From NCBI GenBank assembly GCA_964592425.1, contig CAZQCG010000006.1:1-64000 (forward strand): DNA of 64,000 nt, read 5' to 3'. The notes beneath the pieces are model-generated. The model was not told the DNA's origin, made no database searches, and saw nothing but the letters and a program-made list of their open reading frames with translations. This document shows positions 16,921-24,981 of this stretch, piece by piece; the stretch's first letter is position 1, and every line of letters starts with the position of its first letter. The position numbers were made by a program, and so were the translations under genes. This DNA is from Viridilinea sp964592425. Lineage in GTDB: Bacteria > Chloroflexota > Chloroflexia > Chloroflexales > Chloroflexaceae.

Positions 16921-19146
16921 ATGCAGGCTCTGCGCCCGCAGCGGCGATATACCCATATGCATATCACGCGTCGCCGCTGGCTCGCTGGCCCTCCCCGCCT
17001 GGGCGCACTCCGCCCGCTCCAGGTTCTCTCGACCCGCCTGCGCGTGCTCTTCTTGCTCGAGGGGCTGCTGTTGATGGTGGGCATCTGGACTGCCCTGAGT
17101 CTGAGTCTCCCAGGGCAGTATGGTCAACTCGAGGTGGGCATGCCCAGCCCGATGGCAATCTGGGCCCCCGCCGAAGTCGCCTATGTCAGCGAGGTGCTGA
17201 CGGCGGCCCGGCGCTCACAGGCCGAGAACAGCCCCGATAATCTGGTCTACAATTATGATCCACTCATTCCGGTGCAACAGCGCCAGGGCCTGGTGCAATT
17301 GCTGGCCACGGTCTCCAGTGTGCGCGAGATGCCCAACGCCAGCCGCGCTGAACGCCTGGCTATGCTGGTCGATCTGCCCAATGCCTCGGTGACGATCAGC
17401 CCGAGTCAGGCCGACCTGATCCTGGACCTTGATGGCCCAGGCTGGGAACAGCTGCGCACCCAGACCCTGCAACTCTACGACCGGGCCATCGAACGCTATG
17501 ACTATGCCCTCGACGAGCGCGCCCTGCTGCAACTACGCGATCGCTGGCTCAGCTACTGGCTGGCAACTACCAGCCTTTCGCCTAACCAGCGTGACCTGGC
17601 GCGCTTTTTTACCGATGCCTTCCTGCGCGTGAATCGTACCCTTGATGAGGCTGCCACCGCCCGCCAACGTGAAGAGGCCCGTAATACCGTGCCGCCCCAG
17701 TCGGTGCGCGTCCAGGCCGGTGAGAGTATCGTACGTACCGGCGAGATTATTACGCCGGAGATTATCGAAAAGCTCCAGCGTACCGGCGCGATGCCCCGCC
17801 CCCTTGGCTGGTTCGGCATCCTGGGGCACGGGCTGCTCGCAGCTATGCTGGCGGCAGGGCTGGTCGCCTATGCCCTGCTCTATGAGCCGAACCTGGCCAT
17901 GCAGCCACGCTCGCTGCTGGTACTGATCGTGCTCATCAACCTGACTCTGATCAGCGCCCGCCTCATTTTGCCGCTGACCGATTTTGCCAACAGCTTCTTT
18001 CCCCTGGCCAGTGTGGCGATCGTCTTTGCCGTCGTCTTCAATGGGCGACTCAGCCTGGCCGCCGCCGCATTGATGAGCATCGTTGTGGGGGTGATGCAGC
18101 ATAATGCCCTGCCTCTGGCTGTGACCCTCTTCGCCAGTTGTGTTGCTGCCGCGCTGGTCGCCCGCAGCGCCGAGCGCCTGCGCACCTTTCTGCTTGCTGG
18201 TCTGGCGGTCGCGGCAACGGTCTTCTTCAGCGACCTGGCCTTCTGGCTGATTGAGCGCCCTGCCTCACAAGAGTTTGGCTTCGGTACGCTACTGGCCCCC
18301 ATGCTGCTCTTTGCTGGTATCAATGGGAGCCTGTCAACCATCTTTTCTCTCGGCGGCTTCAACCTGGTCAGCCGGGCTGCTGCGCAGGTGACGCCGATGC
18401 AGTTGATGGAACTGGCCCACCCTTCGCGCCCGTTGCTGCGCCGACTCATCCGTGAGGCTCCCGGTACCTATTACCATAGTGTTGCGGTGGGCAATCTAGC
18501 CGAAGCTGCCGCCGAAGTTGTCGGTGGCGATGCACTGCTGCTGCGGGTGGCCGCCTACTATCACGACATCGGCAAGACAATCAGGCCCTACTTCTTCACC
18601 GATAACCAGATGGGCCGCGAGAATGTGCATAACGACCTCGATCCGGCCACCAGTGCGCAGATCATTATTGACCATGTCCGCGAAGGGGTGGCCATGGCTC
18701 GCGCCGAAGGTCTGCCGTCGCAGATTATCGATTTTATCGCTACCCACCATGGCACCGGGCTGATCAAACACTTCTATCAGCAGGCCCTCCAGCAAGAGGA
18801 TAGCGTGCGCGAGCAGGATTTCCGCTATCCTGGCCCGCGCCCGCAGACCCGTGAGCAGGCCATTCTGATGCTGGCCGACTCGGTGGAGGCGACGGTGCGC
18901 TCGAAGGCTCAGAACGGTAAACTTGCCGCTATGCCGAGCGATGGTCGGGCAGCGCTGCCTAATGGCGGGGCCCAGACCCTTGATGAATTGGTGCAGAGCA
19001 TTATCGATCTGCGTGTGCGTGAGGGTGAACTGGATCAAGCCCCCCTGACTATGCGCGACCTGGCTCAGATCCGCCAGGCTTTTGTTGTCAGCCTGCAGTC
19101 GATCTACCATCCCCGCGTTGACTATACCCCCACCGTGGTGCGCTGA
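16921..19146 (+). CDS. pgpH: 7TM-HD domain phosphohydrolase (PgpH/YqfF-like)
   Basis: A 741-residue membrane protein of the PgpH family: an N-terminal membrane span (about residues 42-62), an extracytoplasmic 7TMR-HDED domain (70-285), a seven-helix membrane region (about 290-490) and a C-terminal cytosolic HD phosphohydrolase. Metal-binding residues are visible in TYYHSVAVGNLAE, AAYYHDIGK, FIATHHGTG and ADSVEATVRSK. Characterised relatives hydrolyse cyclic di-AMP to pApA. Neither candidate ATG (16921 or the in-frame 16957) has a clear Shine-Dalgarno, so the exact N terminus is uncertain. It lies between yqeY and mutL; in many bacteria the family sits next to ybeY, absent here. Confidence 0.92.
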   Translation: MQALRPQRRYTHMHITRRRWLAGPPRLGALRPLQVLSTRLRVLFLLEGLLLMVGIWTALSLSLPGQYGQLEVGMPSPMAIWAPAEVAYVSEVLTAARRSQAENSPDNLVYNYDPLIPVQQRQGLVQLLATVSSVREMPNASRAERLAMLVDLPNASVTISPSQADLILDLDGPGWEQLRTQTLQLYDRAIERYDYALDERALLQLRDRWLSYWLATTSLSPNQRDLARFFTDAFLRVNRTLDEAATARQREEARNTVPPQSVRVQAGESIVRTGEIITPEIIEKLQRTGAMPRPLGWFGILGHGLLAAMLAAGLVAYALLYEPNLAMQPRSLLVLIVLINLTLISARLILPLTDFANSFFPLASVAIVFAVVFNGRLSLAAAALMSIVVGVMQHNALPLAVTLFASCVAAALVARSAERLRTFLLAGLAVAATVFFSDLAFWLIERPASQEFGFGTLLAPMLLFAGINGSLSTIFSLGGFNLVSRAAAQVTPMQLMELAHPSRPLLRRLIREAPGTYYHSVAVGNLAEAAAEVVGGDALLLRVAAYYHDIGKTIRPYFFTDNQMGRENVHNDLDPATSAQIIIDHVREGVAMARAEGLPSQIIDFIATHHGTGLIKHFYQQALQQEDSVREQDFRYPGPRPQTREQAILMLADSVEATVRSKAQNGKLAAMPSDGRAALPNGGAQTLDELVQSIIDLRVREGELDQAPLTMRDLAQIRQAFVVSLQSIYHPRVDYTPTVVR

Positions 19147-19210
19147 ACCGGCATCTTCCCCCCGCCTGTGGTATACTGTTAAGCGCAAGGATGTTCGCCT
19201 GGGGGGTGCT

Positions 19211-21100
19211 ATGCCAATCCGCCTGCTTGAGCCGACTGTCGCGGCCCAGATCGCTGCCGGCGAAGTGGTTGAACGCCCCGCCTCGGTCGTGAAAGAGTTG
19301 CTCGAGAATGCCCTTGACGCTGGGGCGCGTCGCATCAACATTGAGGTGCGCGGCGGCGGGCTGCGTGAATTGAAGATCCAGGACGATGGCTGCGGTATTC
19401 CCGCCGATGAGCTGGAACTGGCCTTTGCGCGTCACGCCACCAGTAAGCTGAGCAGTGCTGAGGATCTCTTCAATATTCGCACGCTTGGCTTTCGCGGCGA
19501 GGCCCTGCCCTCGATTGCCTCGGTGGCCCAGGTTGTCTGTATCACCAGAACCGCCGCCGAAGAGGTGGGCACCGAGTTGCGCATCGCCGGGGGCGAGATC
19601 CAGGCGCGTATGTTGCGCGGCTGCTCGCCTGGCACCAGCTTTAGTGTGCGCAACCTCTTCTACAATACGCCCGTCCGGCGCGACTATCTGCGTTCGGAGG
19701 CCACCGAGCTGAGTGCGATCAGCGCCAGCGTGCAACAGTACGCCCTGGCCTACCCCGAAGTGCGTTTCAGCCTGATGCTTGAAGGGCGCCTGGCCTTGCA
19801 GACCAGTGGCGACGGCGACTTGCAGGCCGTATTGATCGAACTCTACGGGCTGGAACTGGCCCGTCAGCTCATCCCGGTCGAGGCTGTGGCTGGTGAAGCT
19901 GAGTATGAAGTGCGCCTCAGTGGCATGATCTCGCCCCCAGGCTTAACCCGCGGCTCGCGCAGCTACATCCAGCTCTTTGTCAACCGCCGCGCCCTGCTCC
20001 CGCGCGGTGGCCTGGTGGCTGTGGTTGAGGAGGCTTACCATACCCTGTTGATGAAGGGCCGTCACCCGCTGGTGGTACTCGATCTGCGTGTGCATCCCCT
20101 GGCTGTCGATGTCAATGTCCACCCGACTAAGAGCGAGGTGAAGTTCCGCTATGCGCCCAAGGTCTATGGGGTAATTGGCCGCGCTGTGCGCGAGGCGCTG
20201 GTGGCCGGGGCCGGGGTGCCCACCTGGGATGGTGGCAGCGATGACGGGAGTCTGCAACGGCGCTTCGAGCTGCGCCAGCTGGGCCAGGCCGCCCCACGTT
20301 CGCCCGAACCCTCAGCCTGGGGGGTTGGCGCGGCGGCCTGGGACGAGCAGCGTAGTCGCTGGGATGTCGGGGCTCCCGCGGCGATTTTCACGCCGCCCGT
20401 CACACCTGCCCCGCCTGAAGCCACTGGCGATGCGCAAGCGCCCTGGGTTGTGCCTGAGCCTGTCGGCAGCTCTACCCCCGTTGCGTCGCAGCCGCCCGCT
20501 TCAGTCGCTGGCCCGTCTGCCCGCCTGCCGCTCCTCCGTGTGGTGGGCCAGGTCGGGCTGACCTACATTGTCGCTGAGGCACCCGAGGGACTCTACCTGA
20601 TTGACCAGCATGCTGCCCACGAGCGCATCACCTACGAGCGTCTGATGGCCCAGCATGCCGGCGGGGCTATCGAGAGCCAGGCCCTGCTCATTCCACAGCC
20701 GGTTGCCATGGCCCCGGCTGCTGCCGCGCTGCTCCTTGGCAATCGCGAGCGCCTGGCCGAATGGGGCTTCAGCCTCGATGCCTGGGGCGACGGTGTTGTT
20801 GTGCGCGCCGTGCCTGGCACCCTGCCTGGCGATCAGCTCGCCAAAGCTTTGCACGAGCTGGCCGATTATCTGGCTGGCAGCGGTGGCTCCACCAGCCTCG
20901 ACTGGCGCGAAGCCATGCTCATCACCCTCTCCTGCCACACCTCGGTACGGGCCGGGCAGACGCTCACCCTTGACGAGTTGCGCCACCTGCTTCAGCAACT
21001 CGAGGCCTGCCTCAGCCCACGCACATGTCCCCATGGGCGCCCGACGATGGTGCTGCTTGCACCAGCTCAACTTGAGCGGATGTTCGGACGAAGGGTGTGA
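19211..21100 (+). CDS. mutL: DNA mismatch repair endonuclease MutL
   Basis: A 629-residue protein. The GHKL ATPase domain is unmistakable: EVVERPASVVKELLENALDAG, DDGCGIP, FARHATSK and TLGFRGEALPSIA. A Pro/Ala-rich linker (about residues 370-455) leads to the dimerisation domain, which carries the endonuclease motifs DQHAAHERITYE, SCHTSVRAGQ, CPHGRPT and the terminal FGRR, so this is a nicking-type MutL, as in bacteria lacking MutH. The ATG at 19211 is the conserved start, preceded by a G-rich Shine-Dalgarno-like stretch; a TATACT at 19172-19177 suggests an additional promoter after pgpH. No mutS is in the window. Confidence 0.97.
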   Translation: MPIRLLEPTVAAQIAAGEVVERPASVVKELLENALDAGARRINIEVRGGGLRELKIQDDGCGIPADELELAFARHATSKLSSAEDLFNIRTLGFRGEALPSIASVAQVVCITRTAAEEVGTELRIAGGEIQARMLRGCSPGTSFSVRNLFYNTPVRRDYLRSEATELSAISASVQQYALAYPEVRFSLMLEGRLALQTSGDGDLQAVLIELYGLELARQLIPVEAVAGEAEYEVRLSGMISPPGLTRGSRSYIQLFVNRRALLPRGGLVAVVEEAYHTLLMKGRHPLVVLDLRVHPLAVDVNVHPTKSEVKFRYAPKVYGVIGRAVREALVAGAGVPTWDGGSDDGSLQRRFELRQLGQAAPRSPEPSAWGVGAAAWDEQRSRWDVGAPAAIFTPPVTPAPPEATGDAQAPWVVPEPVGSSTPVASQPPASVAGPSARLPLLRVVGQVGLTYIVAEAPEGLYLIDQHAAHERITYERLMAQHAGGAIESQALLIPQPVAMAPAAAALLLGNRERLAEWGFSLDAWGDGVVVRAVPGTLPGDQLAKALHELADYLAGSGGSTSLDWREAMLITLSCHTSVRAGQTLTLDELRHLLQQLEACLSPRTCPHGRPTMVLLAPAQLERMFGRRV

Positions 21101-21139
21101 GGGGAGTCGGTCACAAGGCGCTAAGGCAACCCTGCTTGC

Positions 21140-22330
21140 TCAAAGCCGTACCGCCCTGAAGGGTGTGGTACAGGGCACATCCGGGGCCACCTCGATTACG
21201 CCAGCACCGGGGTCAAGCACCAGCCCGCAGATACTCTCGCCGCGGTCAAGGCGAGCTACCCGTGGGTCAGGGTGGCGACAGATGCACCGTGGCGCACCGC
21301 TATGGTCGCAGAGGATCGCCTGGAGTGCTGTCCGGTCGATCTGGCCTGCACGGGCCCGCAGCATCTCCCAGGCACGCCCGTTGCGCTCACGCGAGGTAGA
21401 GGTTAGCTCTAGCGGACACTCATCGCCAGCCATTTCTGCGTCAAGACAGTGATTGGCATGGGCCAGCAGGCCAGCCTCATGCTGCACCTCGGCCACCCCG
21501 GTGGGTGTAAGCTCCAGGCTGAGCAGCTGGCCGTCGGCGCTCGCCAGGGTGATGCACGACGATCCACCTGACTGGGCCAGATCGGCGGCCGCACGCGCAC
21601 GGGCAAAATCAGGTGCCTGCAACATCTTGCGCAGCAGCACATGCACCGGCATGCCCAGTACTTGCCCGTCACTGTGTGAGCGCAGCAGGTTTAGGCCCAC
21701 AGCGATGCCAGCCCTATTCAGGCCAATTTTGGCCAGCATACCGGCTTCGGTCATCGTGAGGATGGTGGGGCTGTGGGGATCCTCAATCCGTAACAGCACA
21801 CAGGCGGCGCGCTGGTCGCCCTGCCAATCCCAGGTCTGGGCAAGCAATGTACGTCCATCCATGCTGGCCGGGCCAGTCACCGCAGCCGTTGTACACTCGC
21901 CGTCGTCACTAGACGTAGGGCCACCGGGGGCTATGGCAGCGTGGTCAAACTCACCCGGCTCAAGTGCGTGCTCGGGCACGCCAGCCGCACGGTTGCGGGC
22001 CAGGGCGGCCGGGCCATCGGGATGGTAGGCGCCCACCCCAACCCCGGCCATCAGTTCGGTTCGCACATTGAGCGCCACAAGCTCAGCCAGGGCCCGCCCA
22101 GATCCATCAGCGATGCCACGCATCTCTTCGAGCAGATCGGGGGCCAATTCGTCCAGCAAGGGTAGAAAGCGCAGCGCCTCAGCCTGACTGGCGGCCCAAT
22201 CGAGGCCGCGCCGATGGGCGAAGAGCCGGGCATAACTGGCGATACTATGGCCGATCAACGCTGCTGTTGAAGTGCCATAAGCCCGGCCTCGCTCATACGG
22301 CGATCCACTAATCGTCAACTCAAGGAACAT
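21140..22330 (-). CDS. C45-type peptidase / acyl-CoA:6-aminopenicillanate acyltransferase-like
   Basis: A 396-residue N-terminal nucleophile-type hydrolase of the C45 / isopenicillin N acyltransferase family. The expected self-cleavage site is ECTTAAV, giving Cys146 as the new N-terminal nucleophile; it is followed by GPASMDGRTLLAQTWDW, which is characteristic. The upstream pro-segment has the family pattern GSPYERGRAYG and LDELAPDLLEEMRGIADGSG. There is no signal peptide. Natural substrates of bacterial members are mostly unknown (amide or acyl-transfer reactions), and a link to beta-lactam biosynthesis should not be assumed. It is convergent with mutL, with a 39-base spacer holding no strong palindrome. 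Confidence 0.85.
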   Translation of the reverse strand: MFLELTISGSPYERGRAYGTSTAALIGHSIASYARLFAHRRGLDWAASQAEALRFLPLLDELAPDLLEEMRGIADGSGRALAELVALNVRTELMAGVGVGAYHPDGPAALARNRAAGVPEHALEPGEFDHAAIAPGGPTSSDDGECTTAAVTGPASMDGRTLLAQTWDWQGDQRAACVLLRIEDPHSPTILTMTEAGMLAKIGLNRAGIAVGLNLLRSHSDGQVLGMPVHVLLRKMLQAPDFARARAAADLAQSGGSSCITLASADGQLLSLELTPTGVAEVQHEAGLLAHANHCLDAEMAGDECPLELTSTSRERNGRAWEMLRARAGQIDRTALQAILCDHSGAPRCICRHPDPRVARLDRGESICGLVLDPGAGVIEVAPDVPCTTPFRAVRL

Positions 22331-22437
22331 GGCACCTTCAAGCCTTCATTGATGCGCTGTGAACCAGATTCTCTGGCATTCTGCTCGCCAGTGGCATTGG
22401 CTGAGCTTGCCGAAGTCAGCAAAACAGGCCAGCTGCT

Positions 22438-22911
22438 TCAGCCGACACGGGTACCGCAGTTGGGGCAGAACATAGCGCTGGAGGGCATCTGGAAGCCACA
22501 GACGCCACAGAGCTTCTGGGCCGCCGGTTGGGCTGCGGCTGGCGGGGCTTGTTCATAGCTGATCGGCACCTGCTGCGTGGGTGGCGTCGTTGGGGCGGGT
22601 GGCGGCGGGGCTGGCGGCTCGACAAAGATCTCGGCCTGGGACTCCTTTAACTCCTCTTCCTTGGCCAGCAAGGTTGAGCGGAGTTGGTCGACTGCTGTGG
22701 CTAGTTCCGCCAGGGTCGGTGAGTTGATCTGGCCAGCCCGTTGTAACTCGTAGGCGCGCTGGCCTAGCTCACCGAGCTTGCCGTCAATCTGGCGACGCAA
22801 CTCGTTGGCCTCACCCTGCAGGCGCGTGGTCTTTTGAAACTTCTCGGCCTCGAACTTGGCTCGATCAACACTCTGGGTGATCTGTTTGCTCAGGTTATCG
22901 AGGAAACCCAT
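22438..22911 (-). CDS. Coiled-coil zinc-ribbon protein
   Basis: A 157-residue protein with three parts: a Lys/Gln/Glu-rich helical region (residues 1-90) including LRRQIDGKLGELGQRAYELQ, a Pro/Ala/Thr-rich linker (95-130) and a C-terminal zinc ribbon with two CxxC knuckles (LCGVCGF and FCPNCGTRV). GGAGG stands 7 bases before the ATG. Similar zinc-ribbon proteins of unknown role are common in Chloroflexota; the ribbon may mediate protein or nucleic-acid contacts. There is a spacer of 107 bases to the next gene on the same strand. Confidence 0.75.
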   Translation of the reverse strand: MGFLDNLSKQITQSVDRAKFEAEKFQKTTRLQGEANELRRQIDGKLGELGQRAYELQRAGQINSPTLAELATAVDQLRSTLLAKEEELKESQAEIFVEPPAPPPPAPTTPPTQQVPISYEQAPPAAAQPAAQKLCGVCGFQMPSSAMFCPNCGTRVG

Positions 22912-23043
22912 GGGGATGCCTCCATCAATACGCGGTTCATGCTGCCAATGGGCAGCCTGCCCTTTTGACGCCGGGCGCTACCCACAGGATGCAACCACCG
23001 TGGGCATTGTAGCATAGCCCTGCGGGCGCTTACCGTGCAGCCC

Positions 23044-23955
23044 TCAGCTCTCAGCCTTCAGCCCTTTGCTCGCATAGTAGTCGCGACAGTAGTCCTCAAG
23101 CGTCTGCATCTGGCCGAGTTTGAGGATCCGGCTGGTCTCACTCATGTCGCAGCTCATAGCGTCATAGCTGAATTCGAGCAACTCCATGATCCCCGGTGCC
23201 GAGGGGCTGAACGGGCTGAGCAGCCAGCCGATGCTGTTCATCAACCAGACGGGCAGGTAGAGCACGCGCACCGGACGCCCCCAGACCCGCGCCCAGATGG
23301 TACACATCTCCTCAAAGGTGCGTAGCTCAGGGCCACCAAGCTCGAAGGTGCGATTAAGCGCCTGCGGGTTGTCGATCGCGTTGACAAAGGCCCGGGCCAC
23401 ATCTATCATCGCCAGCATCTGTGTGCGCTTGTGGCCCGCCCCGACGACTGGAAAGACGCCGAAACGCTCGACAATCGGCTCGCCGCGCTGGACGATCTCA
23501 AAGAAGAGGCCGCAGGGACGGAAGATGGTATAAGGGACGCCGCTCTGCTGAAGGGCCTCTTCGGCCATGAGCTTGGCCCAGACAAATTTATAGCCGACCG
23601 GGTTGCGCGGGAAGAGCGTGCTGGTAAAAATGAACTGCTGCACACTTCCGGCCTTCTGGGCTGCTCGCAACAGATTGATTGGGCCGTCATACTCGGCCAG
23701 ACGTCGCGAGGCTTCGCGGCGGTCGGCACCAGCACTGGTCGCACAGATGACATGGGTTGCGCCACGACAACCAATTTCCAGGCTGCCTGGATCACGAATG
23801 TCGCCGCCGATCAACTCGGCCCCAAGGGCGCGGAGCGGCTCGGCTTTGGCAACCGAGCCCGGGCGCACCAGGACGCGCACCGGGTGCCCTTGCTCACGCA
23901 ACATGCGCACCAGAGTTTGCCCGAGGGTGCCGGTTCCTCCGACAATAAAGATCAC
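23044..23955 (-). CDS. NAD(P)-binding atypical SDR (NmrA/NDUFA9-like)
   Basis: A 303-residue Rossmann-fold protein. The glycine-rich nucleotide motif is at the very start (FIVGGTGTLGQTLVRML), with VRVLVRPGS after strand 2, where an Arg favours NADP(H). The usual catalytic YxxxK appears only loosely (YKFVWAKLMAEEAL), as in atypical SDRs. The layout resembles NDUFA9/UDP-glucose epimerase-like proteins of cyanobacteria and Chloroflexi. The start is GTG at 23955 with GGGAGG 6 bases upstream. It could be a reductase or a non-catalytic assembly factor; I cannot decide. Confidence 0.8.
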   Translation of the reverse strand: MIFIVGGTGTLGQTLVRMLREQGHPVRVLVRPGSVAKAEPLRALGAELIGGDIRDPGSLEIGCRGATHVICATSAGADRREASRRLAEYDGPINLLRAAQKAGSVQQFIFTSTLFPRNPVGYKFVWAKLMAEEALQQSGVPYTIFRPCGLFFEIVQRGEPIVERFGVFPVVGAGHKRTQMLAMIDVARAFVNAIDNPQALNRTFELGGPELRTFEEMCTIWARVWGRPVRVLYLPVWLMNSIGWLLSPFSPSAPGIMELLEFSYDAMSCDMSETSRILKLGQMQTLEDYCRDYYASKGLKAES

Positions 23956-24032
23956 CCCACGCCTCCCTTCCCTTAGATTAACTTCACCTATAGTAGCAAC
24001 CAGTATACCATACGTGAAGAAATGTTCTTACT

Positions 24033-24050
24033 TATATGTATGGACATATA
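24033..24050. promoter_or_regulatory. Candidate operator (7-bp inverted repeat)
   Basis: TATATGT (24033-24039), four bases, ACATATA (24044-24050) form a perfect inverted repeat that overlaps the -35 box (24041-24046) of the promoter ahead of the gene at 24138. Its position would let a bound dimer block RNA polymerase, and it may also affect the divergent gene. Confidence 0.4.
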
Positions 24051-24070
24051 GGCAACAGGAGTTGTATAAT
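24041..24070 (+). promoter_or_regulatory. Sigma-70-type promoter
   Basis: TGGACA (24041-24046), an 18-base spacer and a perfect TATAAT (24065-24070). The predicted leader before the ATG at 24138 is about 60 bases. Confidence 0.65.
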
Positions 24071-24137
24071 GGGCACGCACCCCTGCTCGTCTTCCCCACC
24101 TCTGGCCCCAGGCTCTTCAGTCTAGAAAGCCTCCCCG

Positions 24138-24797
24138 ATGCCTTACAGCATCACCAGCTATGCGGATAATTTGATCTGGGTTGTGATCGAAGGCCATCTG
24201 GCCGTGCATCATGCAGAGTCCTACTATAGCGATATGTGGACCCTGCTGAACGACATGCATGCCCCGGTTGATCTGCTGGTTGACGGGCGTCATATTGCCG
24301 GGGCGGCCCCCGGCGCACGGCGGCGCACCGAGCAGATCGTTCAGCATCCCCATCTGGGCTACCTAGCTTTTGTGGTCAATGAGCATCATCTGCTGCTCTT
24401 TGCGCCCCTGGTGAAGCTCGTTAGTGGGATCGGCCTCTTTGGTGATACCAACGATGCCCTCTGTTATCTGCGTAACTCTCGCGGTCTGCCTCTTGATCAA
24501 GAGCCTACGCTGGTGCATACGGCAGATGTGCTGTTACACCACGAGGTTGCCGAACCTGTATTCGCTCGCTCTGCCCCTTTGCCCACCTTCGTCCCGAACA
24601 TTGCCGAGCAGCCGCCGCTGAGCATCCCTCGCCCCGCCCCGCGCCCCTTGCTCCAGCCCATCCCCCGCCAGCTTGCCGTCGGGGCCGAAACCATCCCTAA
24701 CTGGCCGCTGCCACCCCCACCGGCTTCGCGCCAGAAGCAGACGCCCCTCTTCCCTGGGCATCCGTTCTACGATTTTGACCCCGACGATTGGGATTAA
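24138..24797 (+). CDS. Uncharacterised protein with STAS/SpoIIAA-like N-terminal region
   Basis: A 219-residue soluble protein. The first ~120 residues alternate strands and helices in a way that resembles SpoIIAA/STAS-like single domains (NLIWVVIEGHLAVHHAESYY, then VDLLVDGRHIAG, LGYLAFVVNEHHLLLFAP). The remaining ~100 residues are a Pro-rich low-complexity tail ending in an acidic cap (FDPDDWD). No signal peptide or membrane span is present. It has its own strong promoter and a potential operator. No clear Shine-Dalgarno precedes the ATG. The fold assignment is a guess by eye. Confidence 0.6.
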   Translation: MPYSITSYADNLIWVVIEGHLAVHHAESYYSDMWTLLNDMHAPVDLLVDGRHIAGAAPGARRRTEQIVQHPHLGYLAFVVNEHHLLLFAPLVKLVSGIGLFGDTNDALCYLRNSRGLPLDQEPTLVHTADVLLHHEVAEPVFARSAPLPTFVPNIAEQPPLSIPRPAPRPLLQPIPRQLAVGAETIPNWPLPPPPASRQKQTPLFPGHPFYDFDPDDWD

Positions 24798-24981
24798 CGC
24801 AGCGCACGATCGCTGTAACAAAGGGTTAGGCAGCCTATGCGCTTGCCTGGCCCTTTTTCATGTCGCTTGACAGACATCTCAGTGGCGCAAGTGTCGTATG
24901 ATGGTAGGGTGTCCGCTTCCTGTCTTGTGTAGCGGCAGGGTGACTTCTAATCAGGTCACGCCAGCCGAGGGGACTTACACG

